From assembly GCA_964429355.1 (NCBI GenBank), contig CAYSCH010000014.1:1-50938 (forward strand): DNA of 50,938 nt. Direction: 5' to 3'. A program made the position numbers and the translations under genes. Source of the stretch: JAAYAY01 sp964429355 (GTDB lineage: Bacteria > Planctomycetota > Planctomycetia > Pirellulales > Thermoguttaceae). Below the pieces are notes generated by a model. It saw nothing but the letters and a program-made list of their open reading frames with translations. It ran no database searches and was not told where the DNA came from. Position 1 is the stretch's first letter, and the number at the start of each line of letters is the position of its first letter. Positions 1 through 9,703 of the stretch are shown here, in pieces.

Positions 1-60
1 CAAAACCACCGGCAGTGCACATCCATGCCCGTGGGAAACTCGTACGTTTTGTGAGAGCTT
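1..60 (+). repeat. Leader repeat, copy 1
   Basis: This stretch matches 9622-9681 at all but about five positions in the same orientation. It has inverted arms CAAAAC and GTTTTG and an inner CCACCGG/CCCGTGG near-match, so the RNA could fold. Both copies lie just ahead of the start of a gene for a secreted protein. The left edge is cut by the window, so the full length is unknown. It may be a leader RNA or a remnant of a small mobile repeat. Confidence 0.75.
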
Positions 61-85
61 CTTCGATGAAACAGCGAATCCGGCA

Positions 86-2599
86 TTGAATACCACCCGA
101 CTTTCAGCAGCACTGCTGCTCATCAGCCTCGCATGCCGCATCGCTTGCGCCGAGTCGCTCGAACTGGGCGCGGTCGGCCCGGCCGCGATCTCCTTCGATG
201 CCGCCCAAGGCCTGGACGGCCTGGAAGTTGCCGTCGACGGAGTGCGTTTCCAGCCACTGGCCGGCGCGGCAGCGCTCGGCGCAGACGGAAAGCCGGACGC
301 CACAATCCCGTTGCAGGTTGAGGCAACCGTCACCGACGGTGTTCTGCGGATCGAGGTGGCGACCAGCCAGGCCGCGGCCCATGGAGTGGATCCCGGCCTG
401 GCGCAAGGGCTCGGCGAATGGCGGAGTCTGGATCTTTCGCGCTACAGCGAGCCCCACGGCCAGACCTGGTGGCCCAAGACCACGTACAGCGTCGAAGGCG
501 ACTTCTGGTTCACCGCACACTGGGTGATGGCCGAAAGCAACGGCAGTCGCTGGAAGGCGATCGACGAGCGTAACTGCGGCAACGAACCGTTCCCGGCAGC
601 GCTCGGCGTGATCTACGAGCCCGACACCGAGGGCAACTACCTGCCGATCCGAGAGGTTCTCGAACTTCGCTTCTCGACGCACTTGTGGGACGTCGTTCCC
701 GGTCTCCGGCAGAAGCCGAGCGAGTATCGCGAGTTCTTGACCCAGAGCGTGTTTGTCGACCTTTGGGGCGGCGACAGCGTCGGCCAGATGAGGCATCTGC
801 TGCAAGTCCTCAAGGCGATCGGGCGGGAAAAACGAACCTACTACACGATTCTCCAGAACTGGGAAACCTGCGGTTGGGATACACTGCTGCCCGACTCGAT
901 GTGGCTTCCCGATTACCCGCCGAATCCCGGCATCGGGACCGTGCGGGAACTGCAAGAGCTGTGCGAGTTGGGCAAGTCCATGGGCCGCTTCGGCCTTCGC
1001 ACGAACTACCGGGTCCTTCGCGAGGCCTCGCCGAGTTTTCAGCGAGGCTTGGCGCACTACGCGTGCGGTGCCGACGGCACACGTCTGGACTACCTGCGCT
1101 GCGCGGACTGGCTGGGAGTGGCTGCCCGTGGCGACGGGGAGATTCGCGAGCAGTTTGCTCCCAACGCCTGCTTCACCGACCAGATGACGTCCGGTGCGGC
1201 GCCCTGGTCGTGGCACGACTACGGGGCCGCCGGCGGCTCCCGCTGCTTGCGGCAGACGCTCGAACATCAGCAGGCACTGGCGCGGCAGATGAAGGAGATG
1301 TTCGCAGGGCCCCTGGGTTCCGAGACTCTCTCCGACCAGCATTTGCTCGGCGAGTTCGTCGATACTGGCGACTACGGAATCATGAACGGGCATGCCCGGC
1401 TGTTCTCGCCCGAATTCAAGCTCCGGCGGTTGCAGCACCTTTCGGGCTTTCACGGTATGGGCCTCATGTACCGCTTCTACGAAACGGCTCCGTTCGATCG
1501 CTTTCATTCGGGCACGACCACCTTCCAGGACGATCCGGTCGAGCTCGACGACTACCGAGCCTGCGAGATTCTCTATGGCAACGGTGCTTACCTCTGCCAC
1601 GACTTCGCCAACTGGCAGTACTACCTGACGGAGTGTCTGCTCGTCGGGCACCTGCAGCAGTATTACTCGGGCCGCCCGGTGCAGAACGTTCTCTATTGGC
1701 ATGGCGACCAATGGGTGACGCTTGATGAGTTCGTGCGCGACGGGAACATTCCCAACATTGTGCCCTGGAATTCCCAGACCGAGGCGTTCGGTCGGATCCG
1801 GGTAGAATATGCCAACGGGCTGAAGGTTATCGTGAATCGACTGGATCCGCCCTGCACGGTTGCGGAGACGCCGGACGGCCCCATCGTGCTTCCCAAGTCG
1901 GGTTGGGTGGCATGGACGAACGACGGATCGCTCTGCGCTTACTCCGCGTACTGGCCCGGGACGGAGCACCGGGTGGACTATCTGCGCGACACGAAGGCCG
2001 ATGTGGCGTACATCGATCCCCGCGGCCAGGCGACGATGGGCGTCAGCCAGATAACCCTCTTCGACGCTGGAAAGGTGGTGCTCACGGCAGATCCCGACGT
2101 TAAGGCTGTCGTTGTCGACGGCAGGAGGCTTGCGCTGGAGATGCCGCCGACTCCCGCGGGCAAGTCCCTGGATTTCGAATTTCGTGAGAGCCTCGAGGGC
2201 TGGCGGCCCACTGGCGGGATTCTCAGGGCGGGAGCGAGCAGCAGTCTGCTCCGGCTGGATGTGGCGGGCGGAACCGTGTGTATGCTTTCGCCCTCACTGA
2301 ACGTGCCGACGGACCAGATCGCGACGATCGAGATCCGCATGAAGATCCGAGGGGTGGTGCAGCCGTCCGGCGGTCTGTATTTTGCCACGGAAGAGTATCC
2401 CAACGTCTGGACCGATCGCCTGATCAACTTCGAGGTGAATGCAGACGGCAACTTCCACACGTACACGCTGGACGTCTCCGCCCATCCGAAGTGGAAGGGG
2501 CAGACGCTGACCGGATTGCGTCTCGATCCGGTGCGAGGAGTGACCGCAGGGGGAGTGGAGATCGACTTCATCCGGGCTTCGATGGCGGGCGATTCGTAA
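86..2599 (+). CDS. Secreted glycoside-hydrolase-like protein
   Basis: About 837 residues. The first 22 residues form a signal peptide (hydrophobic core LSAALLLISLA, then CRIACA). The body is rich in Trp and Tyr and resembles the TIM-barrel plus beta-sandwich organisation of large carbohydrate-active enzymes. Candidate acidic residues are the Asp in CFTDQMT (about 362) and the Glu in GSETLSDQ (about 411), but I cannot prove they are catalytic. A C-terminal jelly-roll-like segment (about 690-835) could bind carbohydrate. The listed start is TTG at 86. An ATG at 66 opens a 7-codon frame (MKQRIRH) whose TGA overlaps this TTG, and those basic residues look like the missing start of the signal peptide, so a one-base indel near 85 is possible. 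The family is not recognised with certainty. The neighbouring ThuA, Gfo/Idh and DUF1080 genes support a role in glycan breakdown. Confidence 0.75.
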   Translation: MNTTRLSAALLLISLACRIACAESLELGAVGPAAISFDAAQGLDGLEVAVDGVRFQPLAGAAALGADGKPDATIPLQVEATVTDGVLRIEVATSQAAAHGVDPGLAQGLGEWRSLDLSRYSEPHGQTWWPKTTYSVEGDFWFTAHWVMAESNGSRWKAIDERNCGNEPFPAALGVIYEPDTEGNYLPIREVLELRFSTHLWDVVPGLRQKPSEYREFLTQSVFVDLWGGDSVGQMRHLLQVLKAIGREKRTYYTILQNWETCGWDTLLPDSMWLPDYPPNPGIGTVRELQELCELGKSMGRFGLRTNYRVLREASPSFQRGLAHYACGADGTRLDYLRCADWLGVAARGDGEIREQFAPNACFTDQMTSGAAPWSWHDYGAAGGSRCLRQTLEHQQALARQMKEMFAGPLGSETLSDQHLLGEFVDTGDYGIMNGHARLFSPEFKLRRLQHLSGFHGMGLMYRFYETAPFDRFHSGTTTFQDDPVELDDYRACEILYGNGAYLCHDFANWQYYLTECLLVGHLQQYYSGRPVQNVLYWHGDQWVTLDEFVRDGNIPNIVPWNSQTEAFGRIRVEYANGLKVIVNRLDPPCTVAETPDGPIVLPKSGWVAWTNDGSLCAYSAYWPGTEHRVDYLRDTKADVAYIDPRGQATMGVSQITLFDAGKVVLTADPDVKAVVVDGRRLALEMPPTPAGKSLDFEFRESLEGWRPTGGILRAGASSSLLRLDVAGGTVCMLSPSLNVPTDQIATIEIRMKIRGVVQPSGGLYFATEEYPNVWTDRLINFEVNADGNFHTYTLDVSAHPKWKGQTLTGLRLDPVRGVTAGGVEIDFIRASMAGDS

Positions 2600-3336
2600 C
2601 CTGGAACCGGCTTGGACAAGGCGTCCATCCCGGCCGCCAGACAACGCTCGCGGTCGCGCGTGATAAAGAAAACTGGGGGAAAGGAAAATGAGGAGAAAAA
2701 GTCAGGAATGCGGTGGTCCTTCAGCAGCAAAGGTTTCCGTGGGACCCAGGGACAGAGATTCATCGGAATCGTTTTGAATTGGGCAGAACGGATTATGCTG
2801 TAACGAGTTCTGAAGAAGAGAAGGCGACCACAGAGAGCACGGAGGACACGGAGAGGGCAGATCAACGGGCAGCCGCTGGCTGTTTCATGAGATCTGGAGT
2901 TCTCTTTGAGCGCTGCGACGAAGAGCGGGAGGGCTCGCGCAGAGGGCGGAGGAGGATGAAGGACGACGGAACAATAGGACGTGGCAGTCCGAGGGGGAAG
3001 AGGGCTGTTCCGATCGGAAGCGTCTGGTGGGTATTGTTGTTGGACAGCGATTCCAATCCTACATCTACGCCTTGTCACCCAAAGCTTGTCAGGGCTGGCG
3101 TGTGATCCGGCAACCTCCGGCTGTTTCGATAGTGTCAAAAAACTCTTGACGACCCACTTAGCACAATCGGCCCGTGCCCGAGGTTGAACCTGGACCGAGA
3201 GCATGGTAGACATAGGACACACTCGGCCCCATCCTGCGCGACTTGCTTTCCCGCCAGGGCCTTCGAGGCACGGCAAGATTCTGAAGAGCGACGTATCGAT
3301 TGCCAAGAACTACCTGATCGAGCAAAGGGGAATGAG
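2600..3336. other. Intergenic region, 737 bases
   Basis: No convincing gene. It holds purine-rich sequence near 2667-2705, a repeat of the CACAGAG/GGAGGACACGGAG type (2827-2856), and a short inverted pair GTCAA/TTGAC at 3134-3150. I could not assign a promoter with confidence. The length and repeat content fit a gene boundary before the next coding unit. Confidence 0.6.
2827..2856 (+). repeat. Low-complexity ACAGAG/ACGGAG repeat
   Basis: The motif reads ACCACAGAGAGCACGGAG followed by GACACGGAGAGG, a periodic purine-rich repeat. Similar strings occur as dispersed intergenic repeats in many environmental bacterial genomes. Here it lies in a non-coding stretch. Its role is unknown. Confidence 0.5.
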
Positions 3337-6300
3337 ATGGCCGCAACACTGCAGTCCACAGAATACGGTCGATTCCTTCTCGCTTTCGCGTTGGGGCTGA
3401 TGACCTGCCTGCTGGCGACGCAACCGGCCGGGTCTGCTGGGACCGAGGAGGGGGTGAAGCTTCGCGTGCTGATCTTCAGCGGGATGAACAACCACGATTG
3501 GCGCAGCACGGCGCCAGTTATCGAGAAGATGCTGCGAGACTGCGGCCGCTTCGGGACGGTGGACGTGACGGAAACTCCGGCAGATCTCGACGCGGGCAAA
3601 TTGTCGGCCTATGACGTGATCGTAAGCAATTGGACGCCCTACCCCGATACCCGTCGCACGTGGCGGCCGGAGACGGAAGCGGCCTTTCTGGATTTCGTCC
3701 GCCGCGGCGGGGGCTTCGTCGTGATCCACGCCGCCGCGTGCACGTTTCAAGTCTGGCCGGAATTCCAGCAACTGATCGCGCTGACCTGGAAGGAAAACTA
3801 CACAGCGCACGGGGCCTATCACACGTTCCAGGTCTCCATCGAGGCCCCGACGCATCCTATCGCCAGCGGGCTGGCCGATTTTCTGACGACCGACGAACTG
3901 TATCACAACCTGGTGTCGCTCACGGACCATCCGCAGCAGGTTGTGTTCAAAGCCTTCTCGGCCAAGGAACAAGCCGGAACGGACAAGTATGAGCCGGTTG
4001 TCGTCTGCACCGAAATCGGGCGCGGACGAGGCGTCAATCTCGTCCTGGGGCATGACGTGGCGGCGATGGGGGCAGGGTTCAAAACCCTGCTGCTGCGAAG
4101 TGCGGAATGGGCGGCGACGGGCAACGTGACCATCCCGCCGCCTGCGATCTGGCCGGCAACCGCCGCCGCCATGGGGGCGGCCGACGTCGACATCGACGCA
4201 ACCTTCGAGGCTGTCTCTCAGTACGCCGAGGGCAACGAGCGGAAGCCGCTCGACGGATTGCAGCAACTGCTCCTCTATGCCGGTGGCGAAAAGACCGATG
4301 CCGCCGGCGATCTACGGGGCAAACTGGCCAAGCGGATGGCGGCGATGCTGGCTTCATCCGAGGCGACGCCCGCCGCCAAGGCCTTCGTGTGCGGCCAGCT
4401 CCCGGCGGTGGCAACCGAACAGCAGGCTCCCGCTTTGGCGGCACTGCTGGCGGACAAGGACCTGGCGGACCCGGCCCTGCGGGGGCTGGCCTTGATTCCG
4501 GGGGCGTCTGTCGATCAGATTCTGCGGGAGGCACTCGAAAAGTCTTCCGGCAACCTGAAGATCGGAGTGGCCAATGCGCTCGGAGAACGTGGCGACCTCG
4601 CGGCTGCGGAGGCGCTCGGCAAGCTGCTGGCAGGGGCCGACGAGCCGCTGGCCTGCGCGGCGGCGGGGGCGCTCGGCAAGATCGGCGGCGACACGGCCGT
4701 GGCGGCGTTGCAGGGGGCGCTGGCAAATGCTCAGGACCGCCTGCGAGCGGCCGTTGCCGATGCCTGTCTGGTCTGCGCGGAAAGGCTGCTGAGCGAAGGC
4801 AAGCACGAATCGGCGGCGGCCTTGTACGGGCATCTTTCCGGCTCCGGTGAAACGGAACAGGTCCGCATGGCGGCGTGGCGTGGAACCGTTCTGTCGAAGC
4901 CTGACCAAGCCGCGCAAATGATCTGCCAGGCGTTGATCAGCGGCGACGCCGGACGGGAAAGCGTGGCGTTGCAACTGGTGCCGGAAGCTGCGGGAGGATC
5001 GGCGGCCACGTCGCAGTTTGCCGAGTGCCTTGGCAAGGCCAGCCCGCCGATCCAGACGCTGTTGATCGGTGCGCTGGCCCTTCGACGCGACGCGGGGGCG
5101 TGCGGGGCCGTCGAGGCCGCGGCGTCAAGTCCGGACGCGGCCGTGCGGTTGGCCGCTCTGAAGGCGCTCGGATCGCTTGGGAACGAGTCCACGGTGAAGC
5201 TGTTGGTTGAACGAACCCTGGCCGATGCCGGAACGCCGGAAGGCGACGCTGCCCGGGGCAGCCTGTTGCGACTGCGGGCCCCGCGCGTCAACGAGGCCCT
5301 GGCCGGGATGCTCTCGCAACAGACCTTGGGCGACAAGCCGGAACTGGTCCGCCTCCTGGCGGCTCGTCAGGCCAGCGAGGTCGTCGGGGAACTCGAAAAG
5401 ATGACCGCGGACGCTGACGCATCCGTGCGAACGGAATCGTGGAAGGCGCTGGGCAGCTTGTCGCGGGCGGCGGACGTGAAACGGCTGTTGGAACGGCTCC
5501 TCGGTGTTCAAGAGGTCGATCGCGAGGAAGCAGAAAGGGCCGTGGCGGCCGTCCTGAAGAAGGCGGTTCAGCCCGACGTGAGCCCCGTGCTCGAACAACT
5601 GGATGCTGTCGGGGCACCGGCGGCTCAAAGCTCGCTGTTGCGAATCCTCGGCGCGGTTGGCGACGACCGCGGATTGCCGGCGCTGCGCAAGGGTGTCCAG
5701 TCGGGTGATCCTTCTGTCCGCGACGCAGCCATCCGCGGCTTGGCGGCGTGGCCGACGCCCGCGTCGTTCGAGGACTTGGTGAACATCGCTCGATCCGCCC
5801 CGGAATCCGTCCACCGCGTCCTGGCATTGCGAGGTGCGATTCGCCTGTCGAGTCACGTGACCGGCAGCACGCCGGAGCAGGCAACGAAACTCGTCGGCGA
5901 ACTCCTGCAGTTGGCCCGCGAACCGGCTGAGCGCAAGGCCGTACTGGCCAGATTGGGCCAATGCCCGACGCCCGACGCGCTGCAGCTCGCCCGCCAGTTT
6001 CTCGATCAGCCCGAACTGGCGATCGAAGCCGGCCTGGCGGTGACTCAGATCGCGGACGCCATCCGGGCGACGCATCGTGCGGATGCCGTGGCGGCCTTGC
6101 AGCAAGTCATGGCGGCCAACCCGGATGCAGCAGTCTACGCGCGAGCCCTGAAGGTGCTGAAAGACATCCTGCAGCCCGTGAACCTGGCCCTCGCCGCCAC
6201 CGCCAGCAGCCCCGATGGCCTGGAGCCGGACGGAGCTTCCGGCGGCGATCAGGCGGCCATCGACGACAATCCGAACACCTACTGGGATGAGGCCGACAAC

Positions 6301-6630
6301 GCCGATCTGTATCGTCTGCAGGTCACTTTCCGTGAACCCAAGGACGTGTCGTCGATCAATATCCTCTGGCATCCGTACCAGCAGCACCAAGCCAGAAACT
6401 TGGAAGTTCTGTGCGACGGCAAGGTCGTGGCCGAAGTACGCGAGGCTGCCTGCGTGGAACACGAGATGTTCGTGGCCTTTCCGACCGTCCGTTGCACGTC
6501 TGTGGAACTATCGATCCCCGGCAAGAACGGCCTGGTCAGCCCGGCGATTCACGAACTGCAGATCTTCGGCAATTTTCCCCCCAACGCAACGGCGAGCAAC
6601 GTACCGCGAGCAACGGAGAAAGGCTCATGA
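3337..6630 (+). CDS. ThuA-HEAT-discoidin secreted protein
   Basis: 1097 residues from the ATG at 3337, which follows AAAGGGG by a normal distance; the open frame runs further upstream but without a good start. Residues 1-34 are a signal peptide. A ThuA-like (class I glutamine amidotransferase fold) domain covers about 40-275, opening with LRVLIFSGMNNHDW. About 310-945 is a long array of Ala/Leu-rich HEAT-type helical repeats. The C-terminus (about 948-1080) is an F5/8 type C (discoidin) domain with AAIDDNPNTYWDEADNADLY. ThuA proteins are linked to disaccharide utilisation, and discoidin domains bind glycans. The stop overlaps the start of the next gene (ATGA), so the two are translationally coupled. 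The exact activity is not known. Confidence 0.9.
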   Translation: MAATLQSTEYGRFLLAFALGLMTCLLATQPAGSAGTEEGVKLRVLIFSGMNNHDWRSTAPVIEKMLRDCGRFGTVDVTETPADLDAGKLSAYDVIVSNWTPYPDTRRTWRPETEAAFLDFVRRGGGFVVIHAAACTFQVWPEFQQLIALTWKENYTAHGAYHTFQVSIEAPTHPIASGLADFLTTDELYHNLVSLTDHPQQVVFKAFSAKEQAGTDKYEPVVVCTEIGRGRGVNLVLGHDVAAMGAGFKTLLLRSAEWAATGNVTIPPPAIWPATAAAMGAADVDIDATFEAVSQYAEGNERKPLDGLQQLLLYAGGEKTDAAGDLRGKLAKRMAAMLASSEATPAAKAFVCGQLPAVATEQQAPALAALLADKDLADPALRGLALIPGASVDQILREALEKSSGNLKIGVANALGERGDLAAAEALGKLLAGADEPLACAAAGALGKIGGDTAVAALQGALANAQDRLRAAVADACLVCAERLLSEGKHESAAALYGHLSGSGETEQVRMAAWRGTVLSKPDQAAQMICQALISGDAGRESVALQLVPEAAGGSAATSQFAECLGKASPPIQTLLIGALALRRDAGACGAVEAAASSPDAAVRLAALKALGSLGNESTVKLLVERTLADAGTPEGDAARGSLLRLRAPRVNEALAGMLSQQTLGDKPELVRLLAARQASEVVGELEKMTADADASVRTESWKALGSLSRAADVKRLLERLLGVQEVDREEAERAVAAVLKKAVQPDVSPVLEQLDAVGAPAAQSSLLRILGAVGDDRGLPALRKGVQSGDPSVRDAAIRGLAAWPTPASFEDLVNIARSAPESVHRVLALRGAIRLSSHVTGSTPEQATKLVGELLQLAREPAERKAVLARLGQCPTPDALQLARQFLDQPELAIEAGLAVTQIADAIRATHRADAVAALQQVMAANPDAAVYARALKVLKDILQPVNLALAATASSPDGLEPDGASGGDQAAIDDNPNTYWDEADNADLYRLQVTFREPKDVSSINILWHPYQQHQARNLEVLCDGKVVAEVREAACVEHEMFVAFPTVRCTSVELSIPGKNGLVSPAIHELQIFGNFPPNATASNVPRATEKGS

Positions 6631-7943
6631 CACGCAAACACAACCGGCGCCAGTTTCTCCGGACCGCAGCCCGGGCGGCGTCTCTGGCGATCCCGATCCT
6701 TGTGCCGGCGGCGGCCTTGGGACGCGCCGGCCGGATTGCGCCGAGCGAGCGGATCCTCCTCGGTTGCATCGGCCTGGGCAACATGGGCACGGCCGACATG
6801 AACGCCCTGATGACGATTCCCGACGCGCAGGTCGTGGCCGTGTGCGACGTGAAACGCACGATGCGCGACCAGGCCAGGCAACTGGTCGACACCCACTACG
6901 GCAACGTGAACTGTGCGACGTACAACGACTTCCGGGAACTCCTCGACCGCAGCGATATCGACGCGGTGAACATCGCCTCGCTCGACTCCTGGCACGTCCT
7001 GCACGCCCTGGCTGCCGTCCGTGCCGGCAAGGATCTGTACGTGGAAAAACCGCTCGGCATGAGCATCAACGAAATCAAAGCCCTGCGAGCCGCTGTCCAT
7101 CGCTACGGTCGCGTGTTCCAATTCGGCACGCAGCAGCGGTCGAGCCAGGAGTTCCGCCGGGCCTGCGAAATCGTCCTCAATGGCCGCTTGGGCAAGGTGC
7201 ACGCGATCAAGGTCGGCGTTCATGCCGGGGCCGATGAACGCTCAGGCCTGAGAACCTACACGCCCGAACCGGTGCCCGATTGGCTGGACTACGATCTCTG
7301 GCTCGGCCCGGCCCGCTGGTCGCCGTATACGACCGCGCGGCTGACGTATCCGCACTGGTTCCACATCAGCGACTACTCGCTGGGCTACGTCTCCGGTTGG
7401 GGGATTCACCACATCGACATCGCCCAGTGGGGCAACGGCACGGAACTCACCGGGCCGGTCGAGATTGAAGGCACCGCCCGGTTCCCGGATGAAGACGCCC
7501 TCTGCGACAACCCGCTCAGTTGGGACACGCGGATGAAGTACGCCAACGGCGTCAGTCTGATCTTCACCGGCTCGGGGCCGGGCTTCGGCGGCGTTCGGCA
7601 CGGCATAACCTTCGAAGGGACGGACGGCTGGGTCTGGGTGAACCGCGGGGCGATCGACGCCGAGCCGAAATCGCTGCTGAAGGAACAGTTCGGCCCCGAC
7701 GAAATCCGCCTGCCTGTCAGCCAATTCCATCAAGCCAACTTCCTGGAGTGCGTCCGCACGCGACAGAAGACCATCTGCAATATCGACGTCGCCGTCCGGT
7801 CCGATACGGTCTGTCAACTCGCCTGGTGTGCGTTTCATCTGCAACGCAAGCTCCGTTGGGACCCGGAGAAGGAGCACTTTGTCGACGATCCCGAGGCCAA
7901 TCAGAAGCTGAACCGCTCCCTCCGTGCCCCCTGGCACTTATGA
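6627..7943 (+). CDS. Tat-exported Gfo/Idh/MocA oxidoreductase
   Basis: 438 residues, starting at an ATG that overlaps the previous stop as ATGA. A twin-arginine signal is present (RRQFLR at 7-12, then an Ala-rich segment). The Rossmann fold follows with the dinucleotide loop GCIGLGNMG, then the family motif EKPLG and the substrate-side motif GIHHIDIAQWG. Gfo/Idh/MocA enzymes oxidise or reduce sugar hydroxyls with NAD(P). Tat export implies folding with bound cofactor before secretion, as in glucose-fructose oxidoreductase. Coupling to the ThuA-discoidin protein suggests both act on one extracytoplasmic sugar substrate. The substrate is unknown. Confidence 0.92.
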   Translation: MTRKHNRRQFLRTAARAASLAIPILVPAAALGRAGRIAPSERILLGCIGLGNMGTADMNALMTIPDAQVVAVCDVKRTMRDQARQLVDTHYGNVNCATYNDFRELLDRSDIDAVNIASLDSWHVLHALAAVRAGKDLYVEKPLGMSINEIKALRAAVHRYGRVFQFGTQQRSSQEFRRACEIVLNGRLGKVHAIKVGVHAGADERSGLRTYTPEPVPDWLDYDLWLGPARWSPYTTARLTYPHWFHISDYSLGYVSGWGIHHIDIAQWGNGTELTGPVEIEGTARFPDEDALCDNPLSWDTRMKYANGVSLIFTGSGPGFGGVRHGITFEGTDGWVWVNRGAIDAEPKSLLKEQFGPDEIRLPVSQFHQANFLECVRTRQKTICNIDVAVRSDTVCQLAWCAFHLQRKLRWDPEKEHFVDDPEANQKLNRSLRAPWHL

Positions 7944-8234
7944 AGCACGACCGTTCCATTGAATCGTGCTGCGAGGTCCCCTATGTTGACGCAAAGCAAG
8001 CTTCCTGCGGGATACGGGGTCAACTTGTGATTCTTGACAGGCAGCGTACCAATGCCATGGTGGCTCCCAACCTGACTGGCGAAGGATCCGATCCTGTTGT
8101 GGCCGAATTTGCCAGAATCTGGCCGACTCCATCGATCACCAAAGTCTGGCGACTTCGGCTACTGCGGAAGACTGTCTATCGACGACGGCAATTCCTGCAG
8201 GCGCTCCGCCAATAGAATAGAAAGGACCAATTGC

Positions 8235-9605
8235 ATGCATTCTCGAATCAATCGTCGCCAGTGGTTAAGGGCGGCGGCCGTTGCGGGTGGCTCGCTGACC
8301 GTGTTGCGGGACAGCCGCTCCGCCCGGGGGTATTTTGCCAACGAGAAGCTGGGGGTGGCCCTGGTGGGGCTGTCCGGTCGGGGGCAGTGGTTCGTGGAGA
8401 CGGTGCCCCGCATCGGCGAAGACGTTGTGGCCCTGTGCGACGTGAACCAGAAACGGGCCGCCCAGGCATTCGAAAAATTCCCCGGAGTGCCGCAGTACAA
8501 GGACTTCCGCAAGATGCTGGAGGAAAGGGGGAAGGAGATCGACGCCGTGTTCGTGGCCACGCCCGACAACACCCATGCGGTGATTTCGGCGGCGGCGATG
8601 CACGCGGGGAAGCACGTTTATTGCGAGAAGCCGCTGACGCACGACGTTGCCGAGGCACGGGCGCTGCGGGAGATTGCGCGGAAGGAAGGAGTTGTTACCC
8701 AGATGGGAAACCAGGGAACCGCCACGGAGGCCTTTCGCCGGGCGGTGGAATTGATCCAGGCCGGCTCGATCGGCAGGATCCGGGAGATCCACGTGTGGGA
8801 TGGGGGCGGCAGTGGCCCCCGCACGCCGCCCGAAGGAAGTCAGCCGGTACCCGAGGGGCTGGATTGGGATTTATGGCTGGGACCGGCCACGGAACGACCA
8901 TTCCATTCAGAATGGCTCGAGTGGCACGGTTGGCGAGACTTTGCCACGGGCAACGCGGGCAACTGGGGACCGCACAGCGCCAACCTGCCTTTCAAGGCGA
9001 TGGAAATCGACTCGCTGTGGTACGCCGATCCGGCGGCCAGGCCGCAGATCCGCGTGCACGTGGAGATGTCGGAGAAAGAACGGATCGGGTTCCCCCGATG
9101 GGCCTCGATCCGGTACGAGATCCCGGCGCGGGGCGATCTGCCTGCGATCGAACTGAACCATCATTACGGCTCGCCCGAGGGGCGGAAGAAAGTGGAGGAA
9201 CATCTCGGCCGTCGCCTGGATTGGGGCGACGCCGGCGAGAAGAAGTGGACGGAGCACGGCGGCTGCCTGGTGGTGGGGACGGAGGGAATGATCAAGTCGA
9301 CCGAGCACAACTCATCATTCACGCTTCTGCCCGAGGACAAGTCTGCGGGGTTTGAAGGTCCGCCCCAGACTCTTCCCCGGTCGGGGAGCCACGAGCGGGA
9401 GTTCACCGGGGCCTGCAAGGGAGGGCCGAAGACGATGTCGAACTTCGACTATGCGGGCCCGTTGGTCGAGTTTCTTCTTCTGGCCAACGTGATTACCCAG
9501 TTTGGCGAGGCGCTGGAGTTTGATCCGCTGGCGTGCAAGGTCGTCAACCATGCCGAAGCCGACGCGGCCCTGCGCCGCGAGTACCGCCAGGGCTGGTCGC
9601 TGTGA
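8235..9605 (+). CDS. Tat-exported Gfo/Idh/MocA oxidoreductase
   Basis: 456 residues. ATG at 8235 is preceded by AAAGGA at good spacing; the longer open frame upstream has no support. The Tat motif is RRQWLR at 7-12. The dinucleotide loop is ALVGLSGRG, and CEKPLTHD is the EKP motif. The later block NWGPHSANLPFKAM marks the subgroup common in planctomycetes. It differs clearly from the neighbour at 6627, so this is not a recent tandem duplicate. A 291-base spacer separates the two genes, and a copy of the leader repeat follows it. It is probably an exported NAD(P)-dependent sugar dehydrogenase; the substrate cannot be read from sequence. Confidence 0.9.
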   Translation: MHSRINRRQWLRAAAVAGGSLTVLRDSRSARGYFANEKLGVALVGLSGRGQWFVETVPRIGEDVVALCDVNQKRAAQAFEKFPGVPQYKDFRKMLEERGKEIDAVFVATPDNTHAVISAAAMHAGKHVYCEKPLTHDVAEARALREIARKEGVVTQMGNQGTATEAFRRAVELIQAGSIGRIREIHVWDGGGSGPRTPPEGSQPVPEGLDWDLWLGPATERPFHSEWLEWHGWRDFATGNAGNWGPHSANLPFKAMEIDSLWYADPAARPQIRVHVEMSEKERIGFPRWASIRYEIPARGDLPAIELNHHYGSPEGRKKVEEHLGRRLDWGDAGEKKWTEHGGCLVVGTEGMIKSTEHNSSFTLLPEDKSAGFEGPPQTLPRSGSHEREFTGACKGGPKTMSNFDYAGPLVEFLLLANVITQFGEALEFDPLACKVVNHAEADAALRREYRQGWSL

Positions 9606-9621
9606 CTCTTAGAGCCGCTAA

Positions 9622-9681
9622 CAAAACCACCGGCTGTGCACATCCATGCCCGTGGGAAACTCGTAGGTTTTGTGAGGGCCT
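9622..9681 (+). repeat. Leader repeat, copy 2
   Basis: Near-identical to bases 1-60. In this copy the outer arms are CAAAACC (9622-9628) and GGTTTTG (9666-9672), a perfect 7-base inverted pair, with the 8-base palindrome TGTGCACA between them. It ends 22 bases before the ATG of the ThuA-DUF1080 gene. Confidence 0.8.
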
Positions 9682-9703
9682 CTTATTCATCGGAGCATCC
9701 CCT

